40,334 nt of DNA from Hyphomicrobiales bacterium (lineage in GTDB: Bacteria > Pseudomonadota > Alphaproteobacteria > Rhizobiales > Beijerinckiaceae): NCBI GenBank assembly GCA_947455025.1, contig CANGLU010000020.1, positions 1-40,334 of the forward strand, read 5' to 3'. A program made the translations under genes and the position numbers. This document shows, in pieces, positions 25,354-33,904 of the stretch. How positions within the stretch are numbered: position 1 is the stretch's first letter; every line of letters starts with the position of its first letter. The notes under the pieces are model-generated. The model saw nothing but the letters and a program-made list of their open reading frames with translations, was not told where the DNA came from and ran no database searches.

Positions 25354-26211
25354 ATGTCTTCGCTTAGAATGCCTAAAATCGCTCATTTTGTCTGCCATGC
25401 CCGATTTTTGGCGATTTTTGGCGGATTTATGGTGCCTCAGCCCGGTTTTGCCGCCGAACCGCCTAAGCCTGTGATGATCACCTATGCGGTTTCAATCGCC
25501 TATGTCCCGATTGGAACAGCCCGATTTTCGCAAAGCTTCAAAGGGTCGAGCTATCATTTACACCTTGCTGCGGAATTTTCCGGGCTTGTCCGGATGTTTT
25601 TTGCCCCCGACCTCTCAGCCGATGCCGATGGCATCGATACCGGGACCCATCTCCTGGCCCAGCATTATAATCTGACCGTCAACCATCCCGACGATCCGCA
25701 ACGGGTCGATATGAAAATGGCGGGTGGCAACGTTGTTAATGCTGAACTTGACCCGCCTTTGCCGGAACGGGCGGATCGGGTGCCCGTGCTGCCTGAGCAT
25801 AAAAAGGGGATCCTTGATCCGCTGAGCGGCTTCTTAATTCCATCGGCTTCGGCCCAACCGACCGCAGCCGGCAATTGTGACCATGTGATCCCGGTTTTTG
25901 ATGGGGCTGGCCGCTTCGATATCACGCTGCTGCCCGATATCGACCAAATCTATGAGACGGCAGGCTATAAAGGGCCGGTGATCAGCTGCCTTGTCCGCTA
26001 CACAGCGATTTCCGGGCATCGGGCCAAAAAGACCAATGTCACTTATATGGAAAACAACCGCGATATTATGGTGACCCTCGCACCCCTTCCCGGCAAAGCC
26101 TATCTCGTGCCGGTTGAAATCTCTGTAGCGACCTTGATCGGCAATCTGCGGCTAAGGGCCGAAAAGATCGAAGGCTTAGCGCCACCGAGCCCGCAGACGG
26201 CCGCGCAGTAG
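25354..26211 (+). CDS. DUF3108 domain protein, exported
   Basis: A 285-aa secreted protein of the DUF3108 family. A signal peptide spans about residues 1-34, with a hydrophobic core and 'PGFAAEPP' at the cleavage region. The mature part opens with the family's beta-rich 'YAVSIAYVPIGTARFSQSFKG' (quoted in part), followed by 'MKMAGGNVV', 'DPLSGFLIP', a Cys in 'GNCDHVIPVFDGAGRFDI', a second Cys in 'ISCLVRYTAISGHR' and 'LVPVEISVATLIGNLRLRAE' (quoted in part). The two cysteines could form a disulfide. DUF3108 proteins are periplasmic or outer-membrane-associated and functionally unassigned. The rpmB / DUF3108 / Suv3-like helicase neighbourhood recurs in rhizobia. The ATG has no strong Shine-Dalgarno. 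Confidence 0.85.
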   Translation: MSSLRMPKIAHFVCHARFLAIFGGFMVPQPGFAAEPPKPVMITYAVSIAYVPIGTARFSQSFKGSSYHLHLAAEFSGLVRMFFAPDLSADADGIDTGTHLLAQHYNLTVNHPDDPQRVDMKMAGGNVVNAELDPPLPERADRVPVLPEHKKGILDPLSGFLIPSASAQPTAAGNCDHVIPVFDGAGRFDITLLPDIDQIYETAGYKGPVISCLVRYTAISGHRAKKTNVTYMENNRDIMVTLAPLPGKAYLVPVEISVATLIGNLRLRAEKIEGLAPPSPQTAAQ

Positions 26212-26319
26212 GCCGTTCGTCCCAATTCGAGACACATTGATTAAAATCGGCGCTTATTTGCCCTTAGATGTTCCATCCTTTGCCCCTATTTATTTCGCGA
26301 AAAGCAGCAATTTCGCGGA

Positions 26320-26359
26320 AAACGAATCAGTTTCTTGCCGATTCGGGCGCGTTTCGTTC
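26320..26359 (+). repeat. 40-bp direct repeat, copy 1
   Basis: This copy matches the 40 bp at 26535-26574 with one mismatch (T at 26331 versus A at 26546). Within it, CGAATC and GATTCG form a 6-bp inverted repeat around an 11-nt centre, nested in outer AACGAA/TTCGTT arms. It contains two GANTC sites, at 26324-26328 and 26340-26344. Weaker similarity between the copies continues about 25 bp further to a GTTAAC. Confidence 0.9.
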
Positions 26360-26504
26360 ATGCTTCGCGCTCTTTGTTAACGGCATCGCCGTTTCAAGCT
26401 TTCCGAAATTAAGCCTTTCGAAACGTCTTGGCGATCGAGGTTTGGTTGAAATCGTTAATGACGATAGGGAATAAAAACGGGGAAATAACCAAGGGTCAGA
26501 CGAG

Positions 26505-26513
26505 TTATCCACA
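26505..26513 (+). promoter_or_regulatory. Perfect consensus DnaA box
   Basis: TTATCCACA matches the high-affinity DnaA-box consensus exactly and is the only exact copy I find in the window. It sits between the two 40-bp repeats, 154 bp before the helicase start. It may be a DnaA-regulated promoter site, a titration site or part of an origin. One box alone is not proof of any of these. Confidence 0.5.
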
Positions 26514-26534
26514 GATCGGGCGCTAATTCCGGTC

Positions 26535-26574
26535 AAACGAATCAGATTCTTGCCGATTCGGGCGCGTTTCGTTC
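26535..26574 (+). repeat. 40-bp direct repeat, copy 2
   Basis: This is the second copy of the element at 26320-26359, starting 215 bp downstream of it. The single substitution creates an extra GANTC, giving three here (26539-26543, 26545-26549, 26555-26559). The same nested inverted-repeat arms are kept. It ends 92 bp before the helicase ATG and runs directly into the GTTC-N7-GTTC motif. Confidence 0.9.
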
Positions 26575-26585
26575 CCGCCGCGTTC
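26571..26585 (+). promoter_or_regulatory. LexA-like GTTC-N7-GTTC motif
   Basis: GTTC-CCGCCGC-GTTC matches the direct-repeat LexA box established for alphaproteobacteria (GTTC-N7-GTTC). It lies 81 bp upstream of the helicase start. The flanking sequence is rich in TTCGTT words, which raises the chance of an accidental match. SOS control of the helicase is therefore only a hypothesis. Confidence 0.35.
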
Positions 26586-26666
26586 GTTTCGTTAACAGGC
26601 TTGCCAAATTATGTGCCATATCGGGACAAGCTTGCCCTCAGGGTCAGCCTCGTTGAGTGATCAATA

Positions 26667-29600
26667 ATGGCCTTCTCCTCCTTGCCCCCCGCGATGCGGG
26701 CCCGTGGCGTCACTGCCATTCTGGGGCCGACGAACACGGGTAAAACCCACCTCGCCATTGAGCGGATGCTGGGGCATCCTTCGGGCATGATCGGCTTGCC
26801 GCTCAGGCTTTTGGCGCGCGAAGTCTATGGCCGGGTCGTGGATAAAGTTGGCGCCCCTGCGGTTGCTCTGATCACGGGCGAGGAAAAAATCAAGCCGCCA
26901 GGCGCGCGTTATTGGATCTGCACCGTCGAGGCGATGCCGCGCGATATCGACGTGTCTTTTGTGGCCATTGACGAGATCCAATTGGCCGCCGATTTCGATC
27001 GTGGGCATGTCTTCACCGACCGAATTCTGAATCTACGCGGCTATGCCGAGACGATGCTGATCGGTGCCGACACGATGCGGGCGCGGATCGAGGAATTGAT
27101 CCCCGGCGTCCATATTACATCCCGACCGCGCTTGTCGCAGCTAACGTTCGCGGGTGAAAAGAAAATCAGCCGCCTGCCCCGCCGAAGCGCGATTGTGGCA
27201 TTTTCAGCCGAAGAAGTTTACGCCATCGCCGAACTCATCCGGCGGCAAAGTGGTGGCGCTGCCGTGGTGCTCGGCGCGCTTTCACCCCGCACGCGCAACG
27301 CCCAGGTGGCGTTGTTCCAATCGGGAGATGTCGATTATCTGATTGCGACGGACGCTGTGGGCATGGGTCTCAACCTCGATGTCGACCACGTAGCCTTTGC
27401 CGGTGACCGCAAATTTGACGGCACAAAATTCCGACGCCTTCTGCCGGCCGAATTTGGACAAATTGCCGGGCGGGCGGGGCGCCATTTGCGCGATGGCACG
27501 TTCGGATCAACCGGAAGATGTCCCGGATTTGAGCCTGAACTGGTTGAAGCGCTCGAAGCGCATCGGTTTGAACAAATGCCTATGTTGCAATGGCGCAACA
27601 CTGTGCTTGATTTTTCAAGCGTGTCGGCGCTGCTCCACTCGCTTGATCGCGTACCGACGGAGCCCGGCCTGACGCGCGCGCCCTTGGCAGATGACCTGCG
27701 TTCGCTTGAATCGGCAGCGCGCGACCCTGAGGTTAAATCACTCGCCATTGGCCAGAATAACGTCGAAAGACTGTGGGAAGTCTGCCAAGTTCCCGATTAT
27801 CGCAAGGTTTCTCCCCAAGCGCATGCGGATTTGGTCAACACGCTCTACACGTTTTTAATGCAGCGCGGGCGAGTGCCCGATGACTGGTTCAAGCGCCAGA
27901 TCGCCGAAATCGACCGGACCGATGGCGACATTGATACGTTATCAGCCCGCATTGCACAGGTGCGCACTTGGACTTTTGTTGCTAATCGAAATGACTGGTT
28001 ACGTGATCCTTTGCATTGGCAGGAGGTCACGCGACAGGTAGAAGATGGATTGTCGGATGCTCTACACGAGCGTTTGGCCCAACGATTTGTGGATCGTCGC
28101 ACCAGCGTGTTGATGCGGCGACTTAGAGAGAATGCGATGCTCGAAGCGGAAATTACGGCGACAGGCGATGTACTTGTCGAGGCTCATCCTGTTGGTCGTC
28201 TGATTGGATTCCAATTTATTCCAGAATCCGACAATGGCACAACGGAGGGAAAAGCCCTTCGGGCCGCGGCGCTCAAGGCGCTTGCGAGCGAATTCTCCAA
28301 CCGTGCGACCCGGGTTTCGAACGCGGTTGATGACGCGTTCGCGCTCAGCAATGACGGCTCGCTTCGGTTCCTTGGTGAGCCGATTGCCAAACTGTCGGCG
28401 GGTGAAAAAATTCTTGAACCACGTCTTCGCATTCTTGCTGACGAGCATCTTGAAGCCCCCTCGCGCGAACTCGTGCAGACGCGGATCGATCTTTGGATCA
28501 AGGCGCATGTCGAAAAGCTGCTCGGCCCGCTCTTAAAACTTGAAGCCGCCGAGACGCTGACGGGCATTGCACGTGGCATCGCGTTTCAAACGGCGGAATC
28601 GCTCGGTGTGCTCGATCGCACGCGCGTTGCGGATGATCTCAAAACACTCGATCAAGACCAGCGCGCTGCCCTACGCTCGTTGGGTGTTCGCTTTGGCGCT
28701 TATCATCTCACCGTTCCAACCCTGCTTAAGCCCGCACCGCGCGGCTTGGCATGCCAGCTCTGGGCGTTAAAAGAAGGTGGAGCGGAAATCACCGGGCTTG
28801 ATGATATTCTGCATCTAGCCGCTTCCGGGCGCACCTCCATTCCCGTCAATGATGAGACCCCGAAGGCGCTGTATCGCGCTGCCGGTTTCCGGGTCTGCGG
28901 AACACGCGCTGTACGCGTGGATATTTTGGAACGCTTGGCTGATTTGATCCGCCCTGCCATTCAATACCGCCCAGGTGTAACGGTTGGCGAGCCACCAGCC
29001 GGCGCCGCCGATGGCGATGCGTTTGTTCCCACCATTGCGATGACATCGCTGTGCGGATGCGCGGGCGAAGATTTTGCGTCCATTCTGAAATCGCTCGGCT
29101 ATGTCATGGAACGCCGTGCCGGACCTGCGATAACCAAGGAATTGGCAAAGCCTGCTTCGATGGAGCCAATTTCATCCGTCGCAACCGAAGCGTCGGTTAC
29201 AACCGATCCCGTTGAAGCAAGCGAGGCTGAAGCGGGTATTGAAACGGCACCTGCTGAACAAGCGCCTGTTACTGAGGCTGTTACCGAAGTTGTTGCTGAA
29301 GCAACGGAAGCGGCAGAGCCTGTGATGATCGACGTGTGGCGGCAGCACCGTCAACGGCCCCATGCACCGCGGCATCAACGGAATAAGCCACAGGCACAGC
29401 GTGCGAACTCGTCGGGCGAAGCATCAGCGGACGCTGCTGCTGATGCAGCCAAAACGGATCGTCCCACCCATACCCGTCCGCGTCATGAGCGCGAAAAGCG
29501 TACGGGGGATGATCAGAACCGCGATCAGCGCAAACCGCGCGCTGAAGGCTCTGAGGAGCGTCGTGGGCCACGTTCACCGCGCCGCGACGACAAGCGGAAT

Positions 29601-29741
29601 GATCGTCGTCCGCAGGAAAATCGCGGCTGGCAGGATCCACCGAAGGCTCGCGCTGACAATAAGGCGCCCGATCCCGATTCACCTTTCGCCAAATTGCTCG
29701 CGCTGAAAGCTGAAATGGAATCGAAGGGCAAGAAGGGCTGA
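26667..29741 (+). CDS. Suv3-like superfamily 2 RNA helicase
   Basis: A 1024-aa ATP-dependent RNA helicase of the Suv3/SUPV3L1 type, whose mitochondrial members work with RNA-degrading enzymes. Walker A is GPTNTGKT (20-27), motif II is the characteristic Asp-Glu-Ile-Gln (102-105) rather than DEAD, and motif VI is 'GQIAGRAGRH' near 263-272. 'YLIATDAVGMGLNLDVDHV' is motif V. The middle and C-terminal domains contain 'FRPAIQYRPG'-like SUV3_C segments ('LADLIRPAIQYRPGVTV'). The last roughly 190 residues are low complexity: first Glu/Ala/Thr-rich, then Arg/His/Asp-rich and probably disordered, with a short helix 'DPDSPFAKLLALKAEMES' at the end. A weak GAG precedes the ATG. It converges on the mscS-like gene with a 4-bp gap. 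Confidence 0.92.
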   Translation: MAFSSLPPAMRARGVTAILGPTNTGKTHLAIERMLGHPSGMIGLPLRLLAREVYGRVVDKVGAPAVALITGEEKIKPPGARYWICTVEAMPRDIDVSFVAIDEIQLAADFDRGHVFTDRILNLRGYAETMLIGADTMRARIEELIPGVHITSRPRLSQLTFAGEKKISRLPRRSAIVAFSAEEVYAIAELIRRQSGGAAVVLGALSPRTRNAQVALFQSGDVDYLIATDAVGMGLNLDVDHVAFAGDRKFDGTKFRRLLPAEFGQIAGRAGRHLRDGTFGSTGRCPGFEPELVEALEAHRFEQMPMLQWRNTVLDFSSVSALLHSLDRVPTEPGLTRAPLADDLRSLESAARDPEVKSLAIGQNNVERLWEVCQVPDYRKVSPQAHADLVNTLYTFLMQRGRVPDDWFKRQIAEIDRTDGDIDTLSARIAQVRTWTFVANRNDWLRDPLHWQEVTRQVEDGLSDALHERLAQRFVDRRTSVLMRRLRENAMLEAEITATGDVLVEAHPVGRLIGFQFIPESDNGTTEGKALRAAALKALASEFSNRATRVSNAVDDAFALSNDGSLRFLGEPIAKLSAGEKILEPRLRILADEHLEAPSRELVQTRIDLWIKAHVEKLLGPLLKLEAAETLTGIARGIAFQTAESLGVLDRTRVADDLKTLDQDQRAALRSLGVRFGAYHLTVPTLLKPAPRGLACQLWALKEGGAEITGLDDILHLAASGRTSIPVNDETPKALYRAAGFRVCGTRAVRVDILERLADLIRPAIQYRPGVTVGEPPAGAADGDAFVPTIAMTSLCGCAGEDFASILKSLGYVMERRAGPAITKELAKPASMEPISSVATEASVTTDPVEASEAEAGIETAPAEQAPVTEAVTEVVAEATEAAEPVMIDVWRQHRQRPHAPRHQRNKPQAQRANSSGEASADAAADAAKTDRPTHTRPRHEREKRTGDDQNRDQRKPRAEGSEERRGPRSPRRDDKRNDRRPQENRGWQDPPKARADNKAPDPDSPFAKLLALKAEMESKGKKG

Positions 29742-29745
29742 GGTC

Positions 29746-32124
29746 TTAAGCCTCAGCCGCTTTAGGTTCCGAGACAAAAATCGTCTTATGAACAATATCA
29801 CCGAGCCCATGGGCGCGCAGTGCAAGGTCGATAGCGAGCAATAAATCGCTGCCGACTTTTCCCGTTTGATCGACATCGGCGACGAAGCAGATCAATTCGA
29901 ATTCTTTGACCGTTTCACCCAGTTTGCGGAACAGAACGGCGAAGGGTGGCTCGTTTAAAATAACCGTATTAGCTGCGGCTACGTCTGAAATAAGGCGAAT
30001 GACCAGATCGGGATCAGCATCCCGTGCTACGGGAATCGTGACGACGACACGTCCTGTGCGATCATTATGAACGCGATTTTTAACGTTACCCGAAACGAGA
30101 CTGGAATTAGGGACGATTAAAATCGAGCGATCAAAGGTTTCAATTTCTGTGGCGCGAACATTGATGCGTTTAACGAGACCCTGCTCATCACCCACGACAA
30201 TCCAATCACCAACACGAATGCCGCGCTCCCATAAGAGGATGAGGCCTGAGACAAAATTATTGACGATTGACTGCAAGCCGAAACCGATACCAACCGATAA
30301 AGCACCTGCAACAATGGTGACTTTTTCGAGGCTCAATCCGAGAACGCTGAGGCCAACGGCGATTGAAATGATAAAGCCTAAATAACCGACGCCCATTACG
30401 ATGGAATTGCGCAATCCTGAATCAAGATAAGTGTGCGGCAAATAGGTTTTGTTCAACCAGCGTTGTATGCCACGCGTGAACAGGATACCCGCGCCCAATA
30501 TCGCAACAGCAAACAAGGCGGCACCAAAAGAAATTGTTACATCACCAATCGTGAAGCCGAAAATAACCGCACGCAGCGGCATTAAAATATCGCCTGAATC
30601 GACGCGCCAAGGTGCCAACGCAAAAGTGGCGCTAAGGCCTAAGATCAGTAATTGGGTTACGCCCGAAAGGATAACCGCCAATTGCTCGATGGCTTGGCGC
30701 GAAAGCCCAGACGCCGATTGTATCGAGCGAAAGAGTTTTGTTTCGGGACGAAGCGATTGATCAAACACAGAGTTTGAAAGATGAATCGCCAGAAAGGTGA
30801 GCGTCGCCAAGATGGACAGCGTCGCGAGCTGATCGCTTAAAAAAGCAGCCAACGCCGAATAGCCAAATAATACGGCCACCAATATGCCAAAGACAATCAG
30901 CCATGCACACATGCGGGCGATGACGATCCACATCGGCCGCGTTTCGGAACCGTTTAAGGTCGGGTCACTGGAAGGGTGCTCTTCGGGTTTGATCGCATGC
31001 AGCCCTGCTGCCAATATACAGGCAACGAGCAGCGCAAATAGGGATTTCGATAACACCGAAAGCGCAAGGCCCGCCGCAATGGCTTGTGTCACACCTTCAA
31101 CGATGCGGCCTATGACAATGATCAAGCTCACTTGACCCGCAAGCGCCGAAAGCCGGAAGGCCGTTCGATTGGGTAACGTCAAAAGACGCCATTCGGGCTT
31201 AGCCGTTGCCAAAAGCCCTTCGGCAAGGCCGCGTATGAGGCTGACAAAAACCGCGCCATGCAAAATGATGAGCATCACTTTTTCGACGCGTGTTGGTAAA
31301 ATATCGGCGCCGTTAATGGCTTGCCCGATCGCATAGGTACCTGCCGCCGGAATCAGAAATCCAATGCCACCGAAGGCAATGGCACGGAGCCCTTTTTGCA
31401 TCGGCGTCGGATTTCCAAAAAGCGTTGTGCGCTCGATGGCGGCCAAAACTTTGCGGCGCGCGAAGGCCGTCGCAACGATGGTTAAAACCAAGCCCAAAAA
31501 GATGAGAAGTCCGCCAATAAGACCTGCGCGGTTAACAGCACGGCTATAGGTGTCCTCAGCGACGATCAACAGAGCGCGAACATCATGTCCCACATTGACC
31601 GCAACATCCGTCCAGAGCGACGGCGATAAAATACTTGATGATGGCGCAAATACTTGATCGGCGAACAAGGTGCGGCGCTTATCGGAAATCGCCGTCGATA
31701 ATTGATCGGCTTGAACAAGAAGAGCCCGGGCAAGTTTTACCGTCTCCTCGACATCCTTCAGCGCTTTTTCACGGTCATCCCGCTCCTTGGTAATTTCGGC
31801 ACTTTCGGGCGGCGACTTATCGTCGGGGCGCGGTCCTAATTCCTTCAGGCGCGAGCGTACGGCATCGGCGCGCGGCGCCTGTTCATCCGCCACCGTCTTG
31901 ATGTCGGCTGCGATCTCGTCGATCTGCTTGCGGTTTTCTTGCAATGCCAAATCGGACGTCACACGCGTCGTCACCGACGTCTCAATCTGATCGAGCTGAA
32001 GCCGCAAGCCATCGAGCCGCGAACGGATGGCTGATTGTTCTTGCGCAACCGAAAAAGACGCGCTGCTTAAAATCAGCAGCGCAACGAGAGCAAAAGCGGT
32101 GATGTAGCGATGCAACAGAGACAT
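29746..32124 (-). CDS. MscS-family mechanosensitive channel with DUF3772 N-terminus
   Basis: A 792-aa inner-membrane protein. A signal peptide (about 1-27, 'FSVAQEQ' at its end) is followed by a periplasmic coiled-coil-rich DUF3772-type region (to about 170), roughly ten membrane helices, and a C-terminal MscS domain. The MscS domain shows the pore-lining helix region 'GLQSIVNNFVSGLILLWERG' and the beta domain 'IRVGDWIVVGDEQGLVKRIN', 'ATEIETFDRSILIVPNSSLV'. Such large MscS paralogues open under membrane tension to release solutes. The ATG at 32124 is chosen because AAGGAA lies 7 nt upstream and the signal peptide starts there; 38 upstream in-frame residues look non-coding. It follows ppa on the same strand by 88 bp. 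Confidence 0.9.
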   Translation of the reverse strand: MSLLHRYITAFALVALLILSSASFSVAQEQSAIRSRLDGLRLQLDQIETSVTTRVTSDLALQENRKQIDEIAADIKTVADEQAPRADAVRSRLKELGPRPDDKSPPESAEITKERDDREKALKDVEETVKLARALLVQADQLSTAISDKRRTLFADQVFAPSSSILSPSLWTDVAVNVGHDVRALLIVAEDTYSRAVNRAGLIGGLLIFLGLVLTIVATAFARRKVLAAIERTTLFGNPTPMQKGLRAIAFGGIGFLIPAAGTYAIGQAINGADILPTRVEKVMLIILHGAVFVSLIRGLAEGLLATAKPEWRLLTLPNRTAFRLSALAGQVSLIIVIGRIVEGVTQAIAAGLALSVLSKSLFALLVACILAAGLHAIKPEEHPSSDPTLNGSETRPMWIVIARMCAWLIVFGILVAVLFGYSALAAFLSDQLATLSILATLTFLAIHLSNSVFDQSLRPETKLFRSIQSASGLSRQAIEQLAVILSGVTQLLILGLSATFALAPWRVDSGDILMPLRAVIFGFTIGDVTISFGAALFAVAILGAGILFTRGIQRWLNKTYLPHTYLDSGLRNSIVMGVGYLGFIISIAVGLSVLGLSLEKVTIVAGALSVGIGFGLQSIVNNFVSGLILLWERGIRVGDWIVVGDEQGLVKRINVRATEIETFDRSILIVPNSSLVSGNVKNRVHNDRTGRVVVTIPVARDADPDLVIRLISDVAAANTVILNEPPFAVLFRKLGETVKEFELICFVADVDQTGKVGSDLLLAIDLALRAHGLGDIVHKTIFVSEPKAAEA

Positions 32125-32212
32125 CAGATTCCTTAAATCCGAGAGCGATGACAGAATAATACCGTCCGGCACACGCTCAGGCAAACATGGCCGGAAAATG
32201 ACGCGGCTTCGT

Positions 32213-32746
32213 CTATTTATGCTTTTTTGCCCGCTCAACGCCTTCCAAAATCAGTTTTTTGGCTTCCGTTGCATCACCCCAGCGCACGATCTTCACCCAT
32301 TTGCCTGGCTCGAGATCTTTATAATGCTCAAAAAAATGTTCGATCTGATGCAAGGTGATTTCAGGCAAATCAGTATAATTTTCGACTTTCTCGTAGCGCC
32401 GTGTCAGCTTGACGCTTGGAACAGCGACGATTTTTTCGTCTTGGCCGGCTTCGTCTTCCATAATGAGAACGCCAACGGGTTTCACGCTCATAATGGCGCC
32501 CGGGATAATGGCGCGCGTATTGGCCACAATCACATCGCACGGGTCGCCGTCATCGGACAGCGTATTAGGAATGAACCCGTAATTTCCCGGATATCGCATC
32601 GACGTATACAAAAAGCGGTCAACCACTAAGGCGCCCGCTTCTTTGTCCATTTCATACTTAATGGGCTCCCCGCCAATGGGGACCTCAATGACAACATTCA
32701 CGTCATCCGGGGCATTGGCACCTAATGAAATGGCCGAAAGATTCAT
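32213..32746 (-). CDS. ppa: Inorganic pyrophosphatase
   Basis: A family I soluble pyrophosphatase that hydrolyses PPi to phosphate, pulling biosynthetic reactions forward. Active-site segments are '[20 protein letters not shown]', '[12 protein letters not shown]', the metal-binding '[10 protein letters not shown]' and '[14 protein letters not shown]', with C-terminal '[17 protein letters not shown]'. The ATG at 32746 gives 177 aa beginning [19 protein letters not shown], matching rhizobial homologues. An upstream ATG at 32764 would add six residues and has no better ribosome-binding site. It diverges from the metallo-hydrolase gene. Confidence 0.96.
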   Translation of the reverse strand: MNLSAISLGANAPDDVNVVIEVPIGGEPIKYEMDKEAGALVVDRFLYTSMRYPGNYGFIPNTLSDDGDPCDVIVANTRAIIPGAIMSVKPVGVLIMEDEAGQDEKIVAVPSVKLTRRYEKVENYTDLPEITLHQIEHFFEHYKDLEPGKWVKIVRWGDATEAKKLILEGVERAKKHK

Positions 32747-32890
32747 GGTTTCATTCGCTTTCATGATGGGTTTGGCAAGATAAGACTGTCTATGAGGCTA
32801 AGCGTCATCAGGCAAGAACGACTTTATGCGAAAGCGTAAAGCGCCGTAATTCTTTGACTTATGGCCAATAACTACCCATCTTGTAGGCCA

Positions 32891-33904
32891 ATGACGAATG
32901 ATTCCTCCCCCACACGCAAAAGCCGCAACCCCTATTATCAGGGGCCTGTTTCTGACCATTTCGATGGCGAGCATTTCTTTAACCCCGGTCGTCGCTGGAC
33001 TAAATCCTCATCGGATTTATTGAAATGGATGTTGGAGCGGCGCTCGGAACGCTGGCCCAAAGATCATCCAAGCCCTTTTTCTGACCGTCCGCCCCGCCGG
33101 ATTACCGGCTTTGATATGCGGGTCAGCTTTGTCGGGCATGCGAGCTTTTTGATCCAAACGGCGGGTCTCAATATTCTTCTCGATCCGGTTTGGTCCGATC
33201 GCGTCTCTCCTTTCCGGTTTGCGGGACCCAAGCGCGTCAACGCGCCCGGGATTGATTTTGCACGTTTGCCGCCAATTGATGTCGTGCTGGTTTCGCACAA
33301 TCATTATGATCACCTCGATATCACCACGTTGCGTCGGCTCCACGCCGATCACGCTCCGCGCATCATCACGCCGCTCGGCAATGATACGATTATCAAGACG
33401 GCCCATAGTGATATTCGGGTCGAGGCGCATGATTGGGGTGATCGCGTCGATTTAGGCAATGGCGTTTATGTGCATCTCGAGGAAGCCTATCACTGGTCCG
33501 CGCGGGGCATACGGGATCGTCTGCGGGCGCTATGGGCGGCTTTCGTAATCGAAACGCCGGGTGGTAAAATTTATCACATTGGCGATACCGGCTTTCACGA
33601 TGGCAAAATTTTTCCGGCGGTGCGCGAAAAGCACGGGCTCATCAAGCTCGCGATTTTACCCATCGGGGCCTATGAGCCGCGGTGGTTTATGGCCGAGCAG
33701 CATATGAATCCGGATGAGGCTGTTCGCGCCTTTATCGCCTCTGGCGCACAACGGGCCGTTGCCCATCATTGGGGAACGTTTCAGCTAACCCATGAGGGCG
33801 TCACAACACCGCCAGCGGATTTACGCAAAGCGTTGAAAGCCCATGGCGTTATTGAAGAGCGGTTTGCGGTGCTAAGACCCGGCGAAGTTTTGTCGGTAAA
33901 ATGA
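32891..33904 (+). CDS. MBL-fold metallo-hydrolase, NAPE-PLD-like
   Basis: A metallo-beta-lactamase-fold hydrolase of about 337 aa in the NAPE-phospholipase D/RomA-like branch. The N-terminal 'NPYYQGPVSDHFDGEHFFNPG' (quoted in part: Tyr-Tyr-x-Gly-Pro and Phe-x-Asn) is the bacterial family signature. The dinuclear metal site is in 'VLVSHNHYDHLDITTL', with a later Asp in 'YHIGDTGFHDG' and His residues in 'AHHWGTFQLT'. Homologues cleave phosphodiester bonds in N-acylphosphatidylethanolamine; the bacterial substrate is usually unknown. The ATG at 32891 gives the usual family length, while 32861 is an alternative; neither has a clear Shine-Dalgarno. No signal peptide is seen. It abuts the GyrI-like gene end to end. 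Confidence 0.88.
   Translation: MTNDSSPTRKSRNPYYQGPVSDHFDGEHFFNPGRRWTKSSSDLLKWMLERRSERWPKDHPSPFSDRPPRRITGFDMRVSFVGHASFLIQTAGLNILLDPVWSDRVSPFRFAGPKRVNAPGIDFARLPPIDVVLVSHNHYDHLDITTLRRLHADHAPRIITPLGNDTIIKTAHSDIRVEAHDWGDRVDLGNGVYVHLEEAYHWSARGIRDRLRALWAAFVIETPGGKIYHIGDTGFHDGKIFPAVREKHGLIKLAILPIGAYEPRWFMAEQHMNPDEAVRAFIASGAQRAVAHHWGTFQLTHEGVTTPPADLRKALKAHGVIEERFAVLRPGEVLSVK

Larger units (their letters stand above)
26212..26666. other. 455-bp intergenic region before the helicase gene, repeat-rich
   Basis: This is the longest non-coding stretch in the window and contains no credible gene. It holds a 10-bp palindrome TTTCGCGAAA (26293-26302) with a near-copy TTTCGCGGAA just after, the 40-bp direct repeat pair, the DnaA box and the GTTC-N7-GTTC motif, all annotated separately. 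TTTCG/CGAAA words recur throughout. It must also carry the helicase promoter; no clear -35/-10 pair is seen. Confidence 0.75.

Noticed and set aside
26212-26666. CRISPR array, IS element or MITE as explanation for the repeats
   Set aside because: There are only two copies 215 bp apart with no regular spacing, no transposase, and no terminal inverted repeats or target duplication flanking a unit.
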